From positions 27,727,134-27,791,133 of the forward strand of contig OX465101.1 in assembly GCA_949987565.1 (NCBI GenBank): a DNA stretch of 64,000 bases, in the 5' to 3' direction. The notes beneath the pieces were generated by a model, which saw only the letters and a list, made by a program, of their open reading frames with translations, had not been told where the DNA came from and made no database searches. This DNA is from Luidia sarsii. Its lineage: Eukaryota; Echinodermata; Asteroidea; Paxillosida; Luidiidae. This document shows, piece after piece, positions 22,801-34,588 of the stretch (its first letter is position 1; every line of letters starts with the position of its first letter). Both the position numbers and the translations under genes were made by a program.

Positions 22801-23232
22801 GAGAACCGGGGGGGGGGGGGGGCTCCCGGCGCATTATACGCGATAATGAGCCATTGGGGGGGGGGAATATGCACAAGTTTAACGGCATGAATAAACAGAT
22901 AGGTAAACCCATGAGGTGGAAAGTAGATAAAAAAACCTTTATCAACTGAGTTCTTCCAAAGCTGAATTACTTACGCCTATCGTCCTTATTGGAACATAGG
23001 CCACCAACAAGTTTTCTCCAAAGCTTAGGCTCACATTATGTAACAACTGCAATAATATGTGATGTTCTAATGAACTATAAACATAGCAAGGGATAACCGC
23101 ACACTCCCAGAAGCTTACCAAAAGGAGCTTTGCGAGTAACTCAATCAAACGTTCAATAAATAACGTTGAAGCGGCCAGTGTTATATTACATATGAATGTG
23201 TGCTACTGAGAATACCATTTTATAATTTTACT
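19894..23232. other. No gene recognised; long unique-looking stretch
   Basis: Three kilobases without a defensible exon. Visible items are a 10-bp perfect hairpin ACGGAGACAA/TTGTCTCCGT (20324-20333, 20343-20352), a C run near 21076, and G runs at 22808-22822 and 22856-22865. Open frames around 20956-21424 and 22321-22683 lack motifs. Confidence 0.4.
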
Positions 23233-23345
23233 ATACCATTCTGCTTATGAGAAAGGTCCTGGTTGGATCGAAACGACAGGCCCTCATCATTTTAGTCCGA
23301 TTTGGTCAATGAAGTCAATAAGTTTGAAATTGGAACATTTTCGGA
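23233..23345 (+). mobile_element. Family A fragment A8 (right arm and tail)
   Basis: GAGAAAGGTCCTGG, GGATCGAAACGACAGGCCCT and a diverged tail (TTTGGTCAATGAAGTCAATAAG) are present. The left arm is missing. Confidence 0.65.
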
Positions 23346-24327
23346 TTACTGTACTTATTTCAACATCGGGGGTTAGAGACGAACCACAGGAATGGACCTG
23401 TCGGAATGCGTCTCGTTAACCCCACTAATTTCAAGCTTTGCAACCAGTTGCACTTGATTTTGGACGTTTTGACCACTTCAAGACCTTAATTGGTAACGGA
23501 CCTTGGGAAATTCCTGCCACTGATTTGCCGAAGTGCACGAGGAGGATATGCTGGCATTCGACACACACACACAGGATATAATATCTGTGACGATGGGAAA
23601 TGGTTCTACCAGTGACTGATGCAGTTCACCTATGCAGTGAGATAGCGGGGCCCGTATTGGAGGTGCGTGGGAGAATGGGAACTACGACGCCGCTTCCTAA
23701 CCTTCTCTGATAACACAGTACAATTCTCCCCCTTCTTCCTCCATGGTACAATGTAGTATTTAGTATTAGTCATGATACAACGGTGGCCTAACCATGGAGG
23801 GCCTAACGCAGACCTTACGCAGAGTATAATACCGGCTTTTACTGGTACCGCCCACGGACGATCCGTTACTGTGCATTAAAGGTATACAAAGATCAAAATT
23901 AAATAACTCGGCATTGTTATAAAACCCAACGTGTCTATCCTTTTTGAGACCCAAAATGGTTAATTTAGGAAAACTTAACGCTATATTTCGATTGCCGCGC
24001 TCGGCTGCTTTAGGTCTGTATGTGTCGTCACGAGATCACAGGGGGAATTTTTTGGGGCGGGGCGAACATGGACTTTTTTCAACGTTTTTAGGGCGAAATT
24101 AGGCGCTAACAATATTTAAAAAAAATAAATCCTGTATTGATTATATTGTGAACATTACCTAAGAAGAGTTTTTAGCTCTTTTACATATCCTATTTATGTA
24201 TACCTTTAACATAATTCAATAATGTTTCCTTGGATTGTCCCCTTCATTGCAATTTGTATCTGAGTTATTACTACGAATTACGAACGCTTGTCCACTCCTT
24301 TCAACATGGACTATCTTAAGTTATTAC
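23346..24327. other. No gene recognised; short foldback word
   Basis: CCTTCTTCCTCCATGGTACAA (about 23724-23744) is shared with the foldback at 28.4 kb. A CA microsatellite of a few units lies near 23562. Otherwise no feature was recognised. Confidence 0.35.
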
Positions 24328-24405
24328 AAATCTTTTCAGAGTCGTACTCTTTCTGGAAAGGGATAACTTACAATGACGTCACTGCAAACTTCAATCCAAT
24401 TAAAT
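24328..24405 (+). repeat. Family F fragment
   Basis: ATCTTTTCAGAGTC (decayed stem-loop), then GTACTCTTTCTGGAAAGGG, then GACGTCACTGCAAACTTC, in the same order as the family F copies at 14 and 17 kb. A TGACGTCA word lies inside it (24374-24381). Confidence 0.4.
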
Positions 24406-24676
24406 TGGTTGACGGCTATCTCAGTTTCCGAATATGATCAGAAAGCGAGGCTTTTTTTTAGGGGGGAAAGCTATTCACACTGATATCATTGACAAAACGA
24501 CATTGATTAGTATGTGCTGTAAGTGTAAAGGGATTGCGGGTTGACTTTGGAAAAGAAAGGGAGGTTAGACGCGATTTTGTCCCTGGACAAGGAAGACAAC
24601 GCCGAAAGGCAACCCCCCGGGAAATAACTTTGACCCCCCCCTCCCCCCCCCACTCCAAGCCTATACTACCTACATT

Positions 24677-24699
24677 GGGGTGGGGTGGGGTGGGGGTGG
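24677..24699 (+). repeat. (GGGGT)n tract, G-quadruplex candidate
   Basis: Four G runs of 4-5 separated by single T (GGGGTGGGGTGGGGTGGGGG). Single-base loops with four-G tracts are among the most stable predicted intramolecular quadruplexes. It sits in a C/G-skewed, CpG-rich block. Confidence 0.75.
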
Positions 24700-24779
24700 A
24701 GTTGCGGTTTGCGGTGATTGAAGGAGCAAATTGCTGGGTGGAGGTGGTTAACACCGAGCTCTGCTCTAAGGACCCCCGT

Positions 24780-25075
24780 TCGCCCATGGTTCGCCTTGTG
24801 TATACAACCATGCTTGATCCCGGCCAAGTTTGGCGACCCGACGCCAGCGTCCCGCTATTCATGCAAGCGCCAATGGGACGGAGGCCTGCCCTCCAGCTGA
24901 CGTCACCCATTTCTTGGAAGCAGTCCGATGTCCGGGATGGCGGGAATCCCCGGCGGTGCGTCCCTGCTCTACGTGCGCCGTCTAGCGCTGCCCTTTTCCC
25001 CCTGGGGACGCGCGCTGATTTATACTTGCCGAGTGAAGTAATCGTATTCGCTCGCAACAAACCAATGACGTCTTC
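24780..25075 (-). promoter_or_regulatory. Candidate CpG-rich promoter (minus strand)
   Basis: A CpG-dense block. On the minus strand TATAAAT (25018-25024) lies about 35-45 bp downstream of an inverted CCAAT box (about 25060-25066). GACGTCA-type words flank it (25066-25073 and TGACGTCA at 24898-24905). A start site near 24990 reading leftward would be expected. Both strands are open over 24534-25060 (188 and 200 codons), but neither product shows a domain, so a real transcript is unproven. Confidence 0.2.
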
Positions 25076-26015
25076 CTGCTGGAAGAACCAGCTGTCTTGA
25101 CAATTTTCAGAACCAACAACACGCCTACCGGCTCTTTATCTGACACATTAAGGCGAGTGCAATCATGGTGCAATCTACAGGGTGTGGGTGTTGAAGTTAA
25201 CAAGCACGTTTCAAGTGTTTTAATATGCGTGGGTGTATATACATGGCCTTGTGTTTGATTTATGTCCAAGCTGTCAAACGTCAGAGTTGGAACAGTTTCA
25301 GAGATTTTTCGGTCACTGTTCCGACAGAATTGTTTCCAACGGGATTTAGAAGCAAACCGCTCCTTCATTGTCATTCATCTAGAGGTGTTCATAATAATTG
25401 TTGAAGAGTCTTATCCGTGAAGCCCGTTTGGATACATCATGACAAGATCAGGCGTACTTCTAGACTAATGGTCGAGAAACGCTCGAAACCCTACAAATTA
25501 TCTAAGTCTATTACGTTACGTGTGAGTTGACGTGAAAGTAACCGAAACAAAATGTCAAACAAATTGCCAAACAATCCACCAATTATCCACGTTGATTTTG
25601 CGGCCTCGCTCGCACAAGTAACGAACTGCGGCGCAAGAAGGTCTATCTGCACAGTGGTATAAGAGAAAACCCCTCTGGCACGGAATGGAGCATTCCGCCC
25701 CCAAATCTTAAACAGGCTTTTGGACTCGACGACTGACGTGCAGGTGGGATCACGACAAGATGCGGCCATGCGGTCCATGCACGTTTCCGATACTGGCGAT
25801 AGAGGGATGTAAAACGTTCACAGACGGAATTCGGGCAGAGGAAATGAGTTGATAACGACGCGGTGTTTACGGTGTTGTCCGTAAAAAGAGATCTTCACCA
25901 ACACCAGATAATAATGATAAGAAAATTGTTTCCATTCATAACAACAACACTGCATTTTTATTCGGGTGAAATGTGAACGCAACTTACTCAGCCAAAAACT
26001 ACTATAGAGAGAACA
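25076..26015. other. No gene recognised
   Basis: The stretch CCGGCTCTTTATCTGACAC near 25128 may be a decayed family F stem-loop. Nothing else is recognisable. Confidence 0.35.
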
Positions 26016-26194
26016 AATCTCAAAAGTTAGACTTAAGTTAGAGGGCCTGACGTTTCGATCCTAGCAGGACTTTTCTCTTTGCCTTTGAGAAAGGTCCTGC
26101 TAGGATCGAAACGTCAGGCCCTCTAACTTTTGAGATTGATGAATTGCAGGTAATTTTAGTCAGTGAGCAATTTGCAACAGTTTTTGTATTAACT
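26016..26194 (+). mobile_element. Family A copy A9, near-intact hairpin
   Basis: The left arm (AATCTCAAAAGTTAG, a short insertion, then GTTAGAGGGCCTGACGTTTC) pairs with the right arm GGATCGAAACGTCAGGCCCT and CTAACTTTTGAGATT. The loop is TTTTCTCTTTGCCTTTGAG. The tail is complete and ends TTTTTGTATTAACTT. The target duplication is not obvious. Confidence 0.8.
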
Positions 26195-28404
26195 TCATAA
26201 AGACAAAACGATTAGGCCTATAATAAATGTTGCAAACTAAAAACATACCCATGTTTTGAAACTGTAGGCCTATGCTAAACCTTGAAAAAAAATCGAAGGC
26301 TGTTTTTATCCTGTAAGTGTAACTGTAAAGCTCATCTTTTCTTTTCCCCAACCATAGAAAAAACAGCTCACGGAAACTGAAAGATAGGCCTATAGGCTAT
26401 ACAGCCTTCGAGCCAATACCGTATACGACACATAAATAATTCCTGCGCTAACAATCAGTGCAATACATCACCAAGTCAGTAATATTCATTGTTGGTGCCA
26501 TCAATGAAGGCAAAAAAAAAAAAATATGAACAAATGCTTCTGGGGAAAAAAATGGCTTCAAAAATATCCTCCCCGACTCTGGCATATTGAAAGCTGACCC
26601 GAACACAGTGGGGAGAGGGGGACTCTAATCACTATAGCTGAAGTTAAGCGGAGGCATTTACTATAGAAAGTGGCATGGAGATGGATGGATGAACGGAGAC
26701 CAAAGAGCATCAGCAGACCGTATACCATAGCCAGGCGTGGGTTGCAGAAAAAAAGACGAAGGGGGTGAAGAACCATCAGTAAATCCCCAATACCCCTAAC
26801 CTCCCCACCGCAACCCCCTCCCTCCCACCCTCCCGCCCTCCCTTCTTCCATCCGACAGAAAACAACCCTATCCACTCTGCCGTCACGCTATCTGCGCTTG
26901 AACGAAACAGGCTATAGTCCCGCTCTCCTTTTCTCTATTCGCATTTGGGGTTTTTTCCCTGAAAAGATCCAGGTATTGGCAATCCACTACAGTACAGACA
27001 AAGCCAGACAGCGAGGCAGTCGACCGAAATGAATGATCATACTCAAATATAGGTATCCATCGGGGGTTTTTGGAAATAAAAAAAAAACATGTGAATGACC
27101 TTGGAGCACGGACATGCCAACTATCCTCAGAAGAATACGGTTTTTACCCCTGCAACTGATTCCCCTTTCATTCCCTTAATTCCTCAGAATAAGCCCTTTC
27201 TATCTCCAGGTAAGGGCCAGATTATTAATGGCGCAAACACGACCCCTTTGTCATGTCAAATCTATGGGCATCCGTAACTAAACCATGGAGTTATGGCTGA
27301 ACGTCTTGATTTTTGTCTGTAGTATTTCACCCTTTTGTTTGGTGTATACAATTACCTTTAGCACGGCCATTATGATAAAGGAATTCTCCATGAAACGGCA
27401 TGCAACGAAAATGCAACGAATACCCGGACGATGCCATGGAGACCAAGGAGGTAGACCAAGCTTATGGATCACTCATTCAGGATTCGCAAGCGAACCCCTT
27501 CCTGACTGCCTGTACCCCTCCTACTTTAAATGGTACATCCCATCCCAAGGCAAGGCGACACAATCATGTCCAATGTATATGGCCAAGTGCTCCAGCATGT
27601 GCGAGGATACATTACCACCTGTATACTGCTCACCAGAAAACTTAAAAAACCCGTCAGTTTCATTACACTACAGGGCATCTGAAAACAGCATTCCTGCCCC
27701 CTCCTTCTCTTCACTGAATTCTAGATCTCTGCTCGTTAATTAGTTGCTCGAGAAAGGGATGTGCGCATCTGAAGAACTTAATGACCTGAAGGAGGTTCCG
27801 TAACAACAATAGTTGCGCCCAGCGGTTTTGCGAACTCCTTATTCCACCTTCAGCCACTGATCTTGTATCGCAGAGCGGATTCCACTTTTAAGGTTTCATT
27901 GGTCTTCCGAAAATGTCCGCCTCGTATAGAACAACATGCTGTCACCATTATGCATTCTCACTTTGCTGGGCGCCTCTTGAATCCCTTGTCCTCGCAACCT
28001 CCTCCCAACATAAACAATCTGATGGGGAGGGGGGGGGGGGGTAACTGCACATATCAAGCAGTTCATTACAAAAAAAAACATGGCATGCAAAAACCTTGAG
28101 TGGGGTACTCCGATTGGATGCGATGTGTATACAAAGCAAATAGGCCCAACAAGTAACATGGCTTGAACCATGGTACGGCTCTATCGCAGAGCAATGTTTT
28201 GGTTCTTGTCTTTTCAAAAGACCCCCTAGAAATACAATGATGCATTACTGCCGGTCACGTGAGCAACGGGAGTAGCGCAGCCGACCAATGACGGCACATG
28301 ACGGACTGTGCAAACTTGAAACGTCACAATCATGTCATGTTATTTTTTTTGGGGGGGGGGGCGTATAGCCTATAGGAATGGATTGTGCTGATGGGAGTTG
28401 GGAT
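26195..28404. other. No gene recognised
   Basis: Holds TAGGCCTA words at 26213, 26265 and 26385, a C-rich tract at about 26795-26845, a G run near 28026-28040 and a T8G11 junction at 28343-28361. The 152-codon plus-strand frame at 27285-27743 overlaps an 81-codon frame in another phase, and neither resembles a known family. Confidence 0.4.
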
Positions 28405-28505
28405 CGTACTGGTACCATGGAGGAATAAGGGGGAGACTTCTTCCTCCATGGTACAACCAACAACCTTGGTCTATGGTACAATCGTTGCTCCATGGTACAA
28501 CGAAT
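28405..28505. repeat. Short foldback with CCATGGTACAA repeats
   Basis: GTACCATGGAGGAA and TTCCTCCATGGTAC (14-bp inverted arms, about 28410-28457) are followed by two further TATGGTACAA/CCATGGTACAA words up to 28500. The TTCTTCCTCCATGGTACAA arm recurs at 23.7 kb. Confidence 0.55.
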
Positions 28506-29190
28506 AGACTATAGGTGTTTCCCTGTACGGCTCCCTCACGAAGCTCTGATCATGCTTTAACAAAAAAGAGAGAAAGAAAAAAACGGGGAGAGAAACCCAG
28601 CACGGCAACAATGGCCTTTGATGATGGAAAGCTTTTTCTTTTTCTTCTTTGCTTTCGCTCTCCCTCTCTCTCTCTCCCTCTCTCCCTCTCTCTCCTGGCT
28701 GTGCTTATTTGCGCACTCATTCGGGCATGGCAAAGAGGTCTTTTGACTACCACATTTTTTTGCAGTGATGTAAGCAGTCGACAGGTCCAACAAGTGAATT
28801 CTCGGGAGGCCACTAGGGGAAACCTTTAGGGAAACAGACCCGACTGCACGGAGACCAAACTGCACCTGGTGCGTGCAAATTATTTCCGATAACAAGAAAA
28901 TACAAGAAAGGTTATGGGTGGCCCAAAATGGGTATGTGTAGACGAGGAACAGTGGCACAGAACAGATCACATTTTGTGTCCCAAAAGTGAAAACGGCGGG
29001 TGCTACAAATTACAATGAAATACCAAGCAAATGGGACAAAGTAACTCCCAAACAACCGAATTTGAAACTCTTTAAAACCCCACAAGAACATGGTTTAAAT
29101 AAGACATTCAGCCTGCACATTCTTCCTTAACCTCAGTTCACTTTCAAAGTTCTCTCATTTGTTCAGATTCACTTTTAGAGTTACATCTAG
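28506..29190. other. No gene recognised; CT microsatellite
   Basis: CT tract at about 28658-28693. Frames through it code for Ser/Leu or Arg/Glu runs and are artefacts of the repeat. Confidence 0.45.
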
Positions 29191-29203
29191 TTTAATCTGA
29201 TCT

Positions 29204-29360
29204 AAAATTTTAGTGGGCCTGACGTTTCGATACCAGCAGGACCTTTCTCAAAGGCAGAGAAAGGTCCTGCTGGGGTAGAAACGTCAGGCCCACTAAAGTT
29301 TGAGATTTGCATTTTGGTAATTTTAGTCAGTAAGCAGTTTGCAACATTTTTGTAAACCAC
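29204..29360 (+). mobile_element. Family A copy A10, intact with 13-bp target duplication
   Basis: The hairpin arms AGTGGGCCTGACGTTTCG and GAAACGTCAGGCCCACTAAA enclose CAGCAGGACCTTTCTC/GAGAAAGGTCCTGCTG, with a very small loop. The tail (GGTAATTTTAGTCAGTAAGC) follows. A perfect 13-bp direct repeat TTTAATCTGATCT lies at 29191-29203 and 29361-29373, so both ends are defined and the copy is 157 bp. The hairpin carries compensating changes (CCCTCT to CCCACT on both arms), so pairing is kept. Confidence 0.9.
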
Positions 29361-29373
29361 TTTAATCTGATCT

Positions 29374-32300
29374 TGTTATTCAATGACCATTCAATTCATA
29401 GTCACAGGACTCACAGGTCGTGTGGGCACCCATGACGACATCCATGCACGACTGATGCCTAAAATGCATGCATTGATGGGATCCCAGGTATGAAATCATC
29501 AGGAAACAGCAGGAAAGCACTAGAATTTCTCACTGTGACTCCTGCCGTTTCTTGATATTGGAAGCGTCCGATTCCATGTTACAACTTAACCGACAGAACG
29601 GCCAGTGTGTTCAGTTGGGGGTACTGTATTTGGTTGGGGGAAGGAGTGCTGATCCCTAGTACGGACAGGTGTTAAAGCCATTCCATGTTCAAACTCTGGA
29701 CTTGGCCTCAGCACTGGGAAGTCAAGCTCAAAAACATATTTCTCTCCCCCTTCCTCGACAACTTCTCATCAGAGCCTACTGCCAGGCATTGATGGTTTCT
29801 TAGCGAGACACCCGAGTGCAATGGGTACTCTGAAACTACCCAGCGATGCCAAAAGTCGATGCCAATATCTCGATGTACATGTACTGCAACCCCCTCAAAG
29901 TCACAGGACTGCACCCTTTGCTTGTGACTTACACCGAGAGAGACTGCTTCCCTATAGTATACCCATGGTGTACCCGTCCCCCTGTTTCACCGGGTAACTA
30001 AAAACAGAGCGAGAGTCTGACGTTGGCAGCACCTATGCGCTTGCTTATTTTCATATCCTCCTGGGCAGTCACAGTCACCACCTTTGCTAATCAGATCGAC
30101 CAAACACCTCATCTGGCCTACTCTGGGGCCGAGGTCGTCAGCATAAACATCAACAAGGGACAGGAGAGGGGGAAGGCAGGGAGGGGGAGGGGGAAGGGTA
30201 GGGGGAGAGAAAAACTTGAAATTGCTGATGTCAGGGAAGTGTGTAACTGCCTGTATAGCTATGCTGCAGCCGACTGAGTCATTATGTTTATGCTTGCCCC
30301 ACTGCTGGAGAAATGGCTGGCCCCTATGCGCCGACCGAAGGACCAGAGGAAACAGGATGTCAGGCAGGTTGTGACTCAGTATCTCATGGGGGCCAAGTTT
30401 ACTACAACCACTCAACTTCAACTGGCCGGGACCTGACTCAAATTTACCGGTCCCCCTCCCACCCCTCCTCCTCTCCCCCTCTCCCAGTTTCTACTTCCCC
30501 CCACTACTCCCACTACAACCTACAACCATGGAGCGCCTCCAACCCTAACCTGCTAGATTTCTCCCTCACCCACCAACCCGCACACAGCCTCTCCCCTAGA
30601 AGAAGAAGTAGTCCAAGATGACGGATAAGCAATCCAAGGACTTGCCTATTACTGGCATCTTTAAGGGGTGATTTGTAGGCACACGGGCAGGAGGTACCAG
30701 CCAAGAGGGGGGGGGGGCTGATTCGGGCGAATGTTTGACCTTCGTGGGGGAATTCAAAGGCATCATTTATGTAAACCGACTCTGCAGTCTGACAGAATGA
30801 TTACACATCTATGTTTCAACACCCCCAATGTTAAGCCTGCTGAACAGTCTCCTTACCCCCCCCCCCTAGCCATAAACTTTGACTCTAACCCAAACTAATG
30901 TGCAAGTGGTTGTCAGAGCACAGAGTACACAAATACTCTGAAAGAAGAGTTCGCCTGCTGTAAAGATATGGATGTTTCCAACCTTGAATTGATATCTGAT
31001 TATGCCAAATTGACCTCCATCCCTTTTCGAAAGCAATGTACTAATGTACTATCAGTATCGTGCCCCAATTTCTCTCTGGGCCCCGATTCACTAAAAAAAA
31101 ATGTCAAGCACCACTGATCAAAATCATGTACAGTCTATACAGACCACTGACTAACTATAGTTCATGTTTAGGGTGTGCCACTGCCAGACATTCTGTGACT
31201 GACCGAAACTGAAAACTGCATGCACGAATGAATGAGCAATTCAAACTGGGTGTAATATCATCCATTCCCGTTTCTGCCTGATTTCTTCAGTTGCCAGTGG
31301 ATGTATCCATGGAGGTAGAGACTAGAGGGAGGGTTGGGAGCCAACTCCAGCCAAGACTTGTGAATGAAGGCAGGGGATCAGTTTTGTGGTTGGATTTTTT
31401 CAGGGGGGGGGTAAGGTCAGGCATCCAGCATGTGGTTGCAATCATGATGATGGATGATGCCAAGGTCAGGGGAGGAAACCCCAAACTGTCTTATCTCAAA
31501 CTCTGGAAGCAAGTATAGACCTTGTGGTGGGCAAAGGAAGCTTTTAGGGGGAAGGGTCTTGATGGGGCTTGTGATCAAGGGGGTACATTTCCTCTCTGGC
31601 ATTTTCGCCTCTTATCAATTCATTTCCTGAATTTTCCACTACAACTGGCCAGATATTGAAAGAAGCGTTGCCAGAGTAGGGTTTGAATGGGCTTGCATGA
31701 TGATGACCCTTTAGAGTGGAAGGCCCGACTGATGTGATGGCATTATTTCACAGCCGTGCAAGAAAATCCACTCGACCAGAAATTTGACAATCGCTGAAAC
31801 ATTCCTTCGCTGTATTGTGCAGACTGGGTCATTTACTCCACCGCTTAGCCACCCTGAATTAGTCCCATTATTAAGTCCCACTGGCTGGTTGTTCCGATTC
31901 AGAAAACAACCTTCGCACAACCTAATTCCCGCTTGCAAAGAGCACTGAGCACCAACAACCTTCCAAACACTGTTACAAAGAAGCTCATGGCACTACAAAG
32001 CAGCCCAAAGTGATGCAGAAAGAAAACAAGGACATGCAGATGAAACTCCAGATTGCTTGGAATCGGATCCAACAAAAGAGTTCCTAAACAGAAAACCCTT
32101 TATTATTTTTATTTCAGTAGAACTTCCGGATTATGTGGACAGACCAGTAGAGCCGGAGGTTTGGCCCTACAAATACATCATTATGAATTAAGACTATAAT
32201 GTGTGATATGGGGCTTTTAATACACAGGATGCCTTCAAGCGTGAGTCAATGTGCGGTTTAGGCCTCACATCTATATCCACCAACTTCCCCTCTTGTCTTC

Positions 32301-33811
32301 AACAAAAGAAGGCGTTTCTGTCCCTTAAAAGCTGAGGCACAGATTGAATACTCTTAAAGTGGACTACCACATAGGCCTATATCAAGGATGATATAAAAGC
32401 CCTTATTCAGAAAAAAAAAGTGGGATAGGTCTCATATGCTGTACTCTCACCGGACAAAATATAGAATTTCAAAATGCTCCAGGGTAATTTTTGAACGATT
32501 TTGGGCGAGGATACGTCCATAGGTGGCACAGACTCACAATTTTCCACTCAGAAAGTGAAGTTTGTATTAGATTATTAAGATGGAGAGACATGCATGGTTT
32601 CCCATGTCCCTTCTATCCAAATTCATAAGACGTTTGCATACACAATAACGTACACTGCAGGCCGCATATCTTCAGTGAAATTATGTTACAAAACTGCTTG
32701 AAGACTTAAAATTCTTTGGCTTAAAAAAGCTGTGTGCAGCCATTATCCTCTCTGCGAATGTACCAAAATGCTACGGCAGAACAGTGAAACAAGCTTTTCT
32801 AATTCTGAGCAGCATTCTTGCCTACCGTTGATATGTATTGTGTGTAGGCAAACTGAGAATTTCAGTGACATTAGATCAGAAAAAAAAATGAGAGGCAAAA
32901 AATGAATGCTTTTCATGGTGCTATGATTGTACCATCAATCAACCCTGTTTACAAGCATCAGATTGGGGAATACTTGACACCGTGTAACCTGCTAGGTTGC
33001 CTGAGACTGAGAGACTGGCTGTGACTTTCCTCTACCGTGGAAAAACATACCGATGGCAGGTGTGGGGTCCTGTGAAAAAAAGAAAGAATCCCAAATGGAT
33101 GAAAAGCATGTTGCATATTGTGATCGGTGTCAAACATGGCACGACAGCAAACTTGCTTGTATTAGGGTGGCATTGACATGTGTTTGGCTGGAGTCAACCA
33201 ATCATCGGGTTTCTATGTAGACACATGTGAGCAACAACTCAGGCAAGTTGTCTCTGGGGACTTCCCAATTCCAGCCAAACCAACCCTCACTCCAACCAGA
33301 AAACAACAACAAACACCCCCCCCCCCTGTAAGGCATAAAGCGATTAACCCAATTATAATTGCAGGCTTAACCGCGATACTGACTTGGCAATCTGAAGGGG
33401 CTAGCAATCAGGACAGATAGGCCCTGGCTAATGACGAATCACAACGTGGCACAGTTTGTTTGCGCATGAATTTGAAGCCACTCCACATGGGGCAAAGGTT
33501 GGCTTGCTTTACTCATCAATGCCGGTGAATTAATTCTCAGTGATAACATTGATCCCTGTCACTAAATGTACCAAACTCTTTTATTTTCATACTGCAATTA
33601 TATACTGCAATTATATAAGTAACTTGTATTTAATCTGACCAGAAGGATTCAGGTCAAGGAGAAAGACTGGGAAGTCTGCACAAGATAACTTAATATAAAC
33701 CTGTCTGAAACCTGTCTGAAATATTTTCTGGTCTTTCATGACCAACTTATTACAACTCATTTACTGTTTTGAATACACATGTAGTTGACTTCTGCACTTT
33801 GAAGGCTGCTA
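29374..33811. other. No gene recognised; long quiet stretch
   Basis: Over four kilobases with a purine tract (about 30163-30210), a C-rich tract (about 30452-30500), and G or C runs near 30707, 30855, 31403 and 33317. A 102-codon frame at 30313-30621 is Ser/Pro/His-rich because of the pyrimidine tract. I see no defensible exon or repeat family. Confidence 0.4.
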
Positions 33812-33818
33812 TCAAAGG

Positions 33819-33900
33819 GCTGGATAGCTTGTGTGGTAAGAGCACTGGTAAGAGCACTGGTATATCAAACCAGAGGTCTCGGGTTCAAGTCCAAGTTTCC
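33819..33900 (+). repeat. tRNA-derived SINE-like module
   Basis: An A-box-like stretch GGATAGCTTGTGTGGTAAGAGC and a B-box-like GGGTTCAAGTCC (33881-33892) are correctly ordered about 45-55 bp apart, as in a tRNA gene. A 12-bp tandem duplication (GGTAAGAGCACT) sits inside. It does not fold as a functional tRNA. The AAACCAGAGGTCTC segment before the B box recurs at 47.06 kb. Confidence 0.5.
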
Positions 33901-33957
33901 ACTCAGTTTCCCCTTTAGTTGTTTGATTGAATACCCACGTATCAAACTACACAGTGT

Positions 33958-34100
33958 CAAAATGTAGGGGGCCTGATATGTCGATCCTAGTAGTAGGACC
34001 TTTCTCAACAGCAGACTGATGAGAAAAGTCCTCCTTGGATTAAAACGTCAGGCCCTCTACATTTTCATTTTGGTCAGTCAGTAAGCAGTATTGCAGCATT
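33958..34100 (+). mobile_element. Family A copy A11
   Basis: Left arm GTAGGGGGCCTGATATGTCG, loop, right arm with AAAACGTCAGGCCCTCTAC, and a shortened tail (TTTTGGTCAGTCAGTAAGCAG). Diverged but complete in layout. CTACACAGT and TTACACAAT flank it, a weak target-duplication candidate. Confidence 0.75.
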
Positions 34101-34588
34101 ACACAATTTAGCATAGGCATGACTGTCCTGGCCCAACTCCAATCAAGCAGTTGTTCTTGCATATTTTGTTTTTTGCAAAATTCAAGTAATTGTCTACTTC
34201 ACTTGCTAGTAGTAGAGGGATCTCAGTGTGAGTGGCATGGTAATTTCCTGTCAGTGTCATCGTGCCAAGTCTTTCCGCAATATCCAGACCATCATCAGTC
34301 TGTTACTGAAGGCATCAAATCCCAATTTCTGTATTCCTCAAGATATCAATGTGCCCAATTATAGTCCACAATCCTTCTTAGAATCGAGCTTTGTAGTTTG
34401 TATAGGAGCTAAAAAATCACAACGCCCTACCGTAATACAAACCATGACTCTGCAACCTGGTGAGGTTGATGAATCACGGAGAAACAGCCTCCCCCCTCGC
34501 CCCTCACTGCCTCCCTTTGCCAACAAGAAAACCACACACAAAGAAGAATCTCCCAGGCCAGCTAAGAGACCTTGCAGACACAGTATTC
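34101..34588. other. No gene recognised
   Basis: A 121-codon frame (34228-34593) runs up to the minisatellite but has no recognisable domain. Confidence 0.4.

Noticed and set aside
24458..25100. Overlapping 188- and 200-codon frames as genes
   Set aside because: Both strands are open because of CpG-rich, stop-poor composition. Neither product shows a domain, and there are no clear splice sites.
27285..27743. 152-codon frame with a hydrophobic start (signal-peptide-like)
   Set aside because: Two phases are open over the same DNA, the rest has no known motif, and there is no promoter or splice support.
30313..30621. 102-codon frame with GGQVYYNHSTSTG, considered as a WW-domain-like exon
   Set aside because: The two conserved Trp positions and the spacing are absent. 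The rest is Ser/Pro from a pyrimidine tract.
33819..33900. Functional tRNA gene
   Set aside because: Box motifs are present, but the acceptor stem and cloverleaf cannot be formed and the region is duplicated internally.
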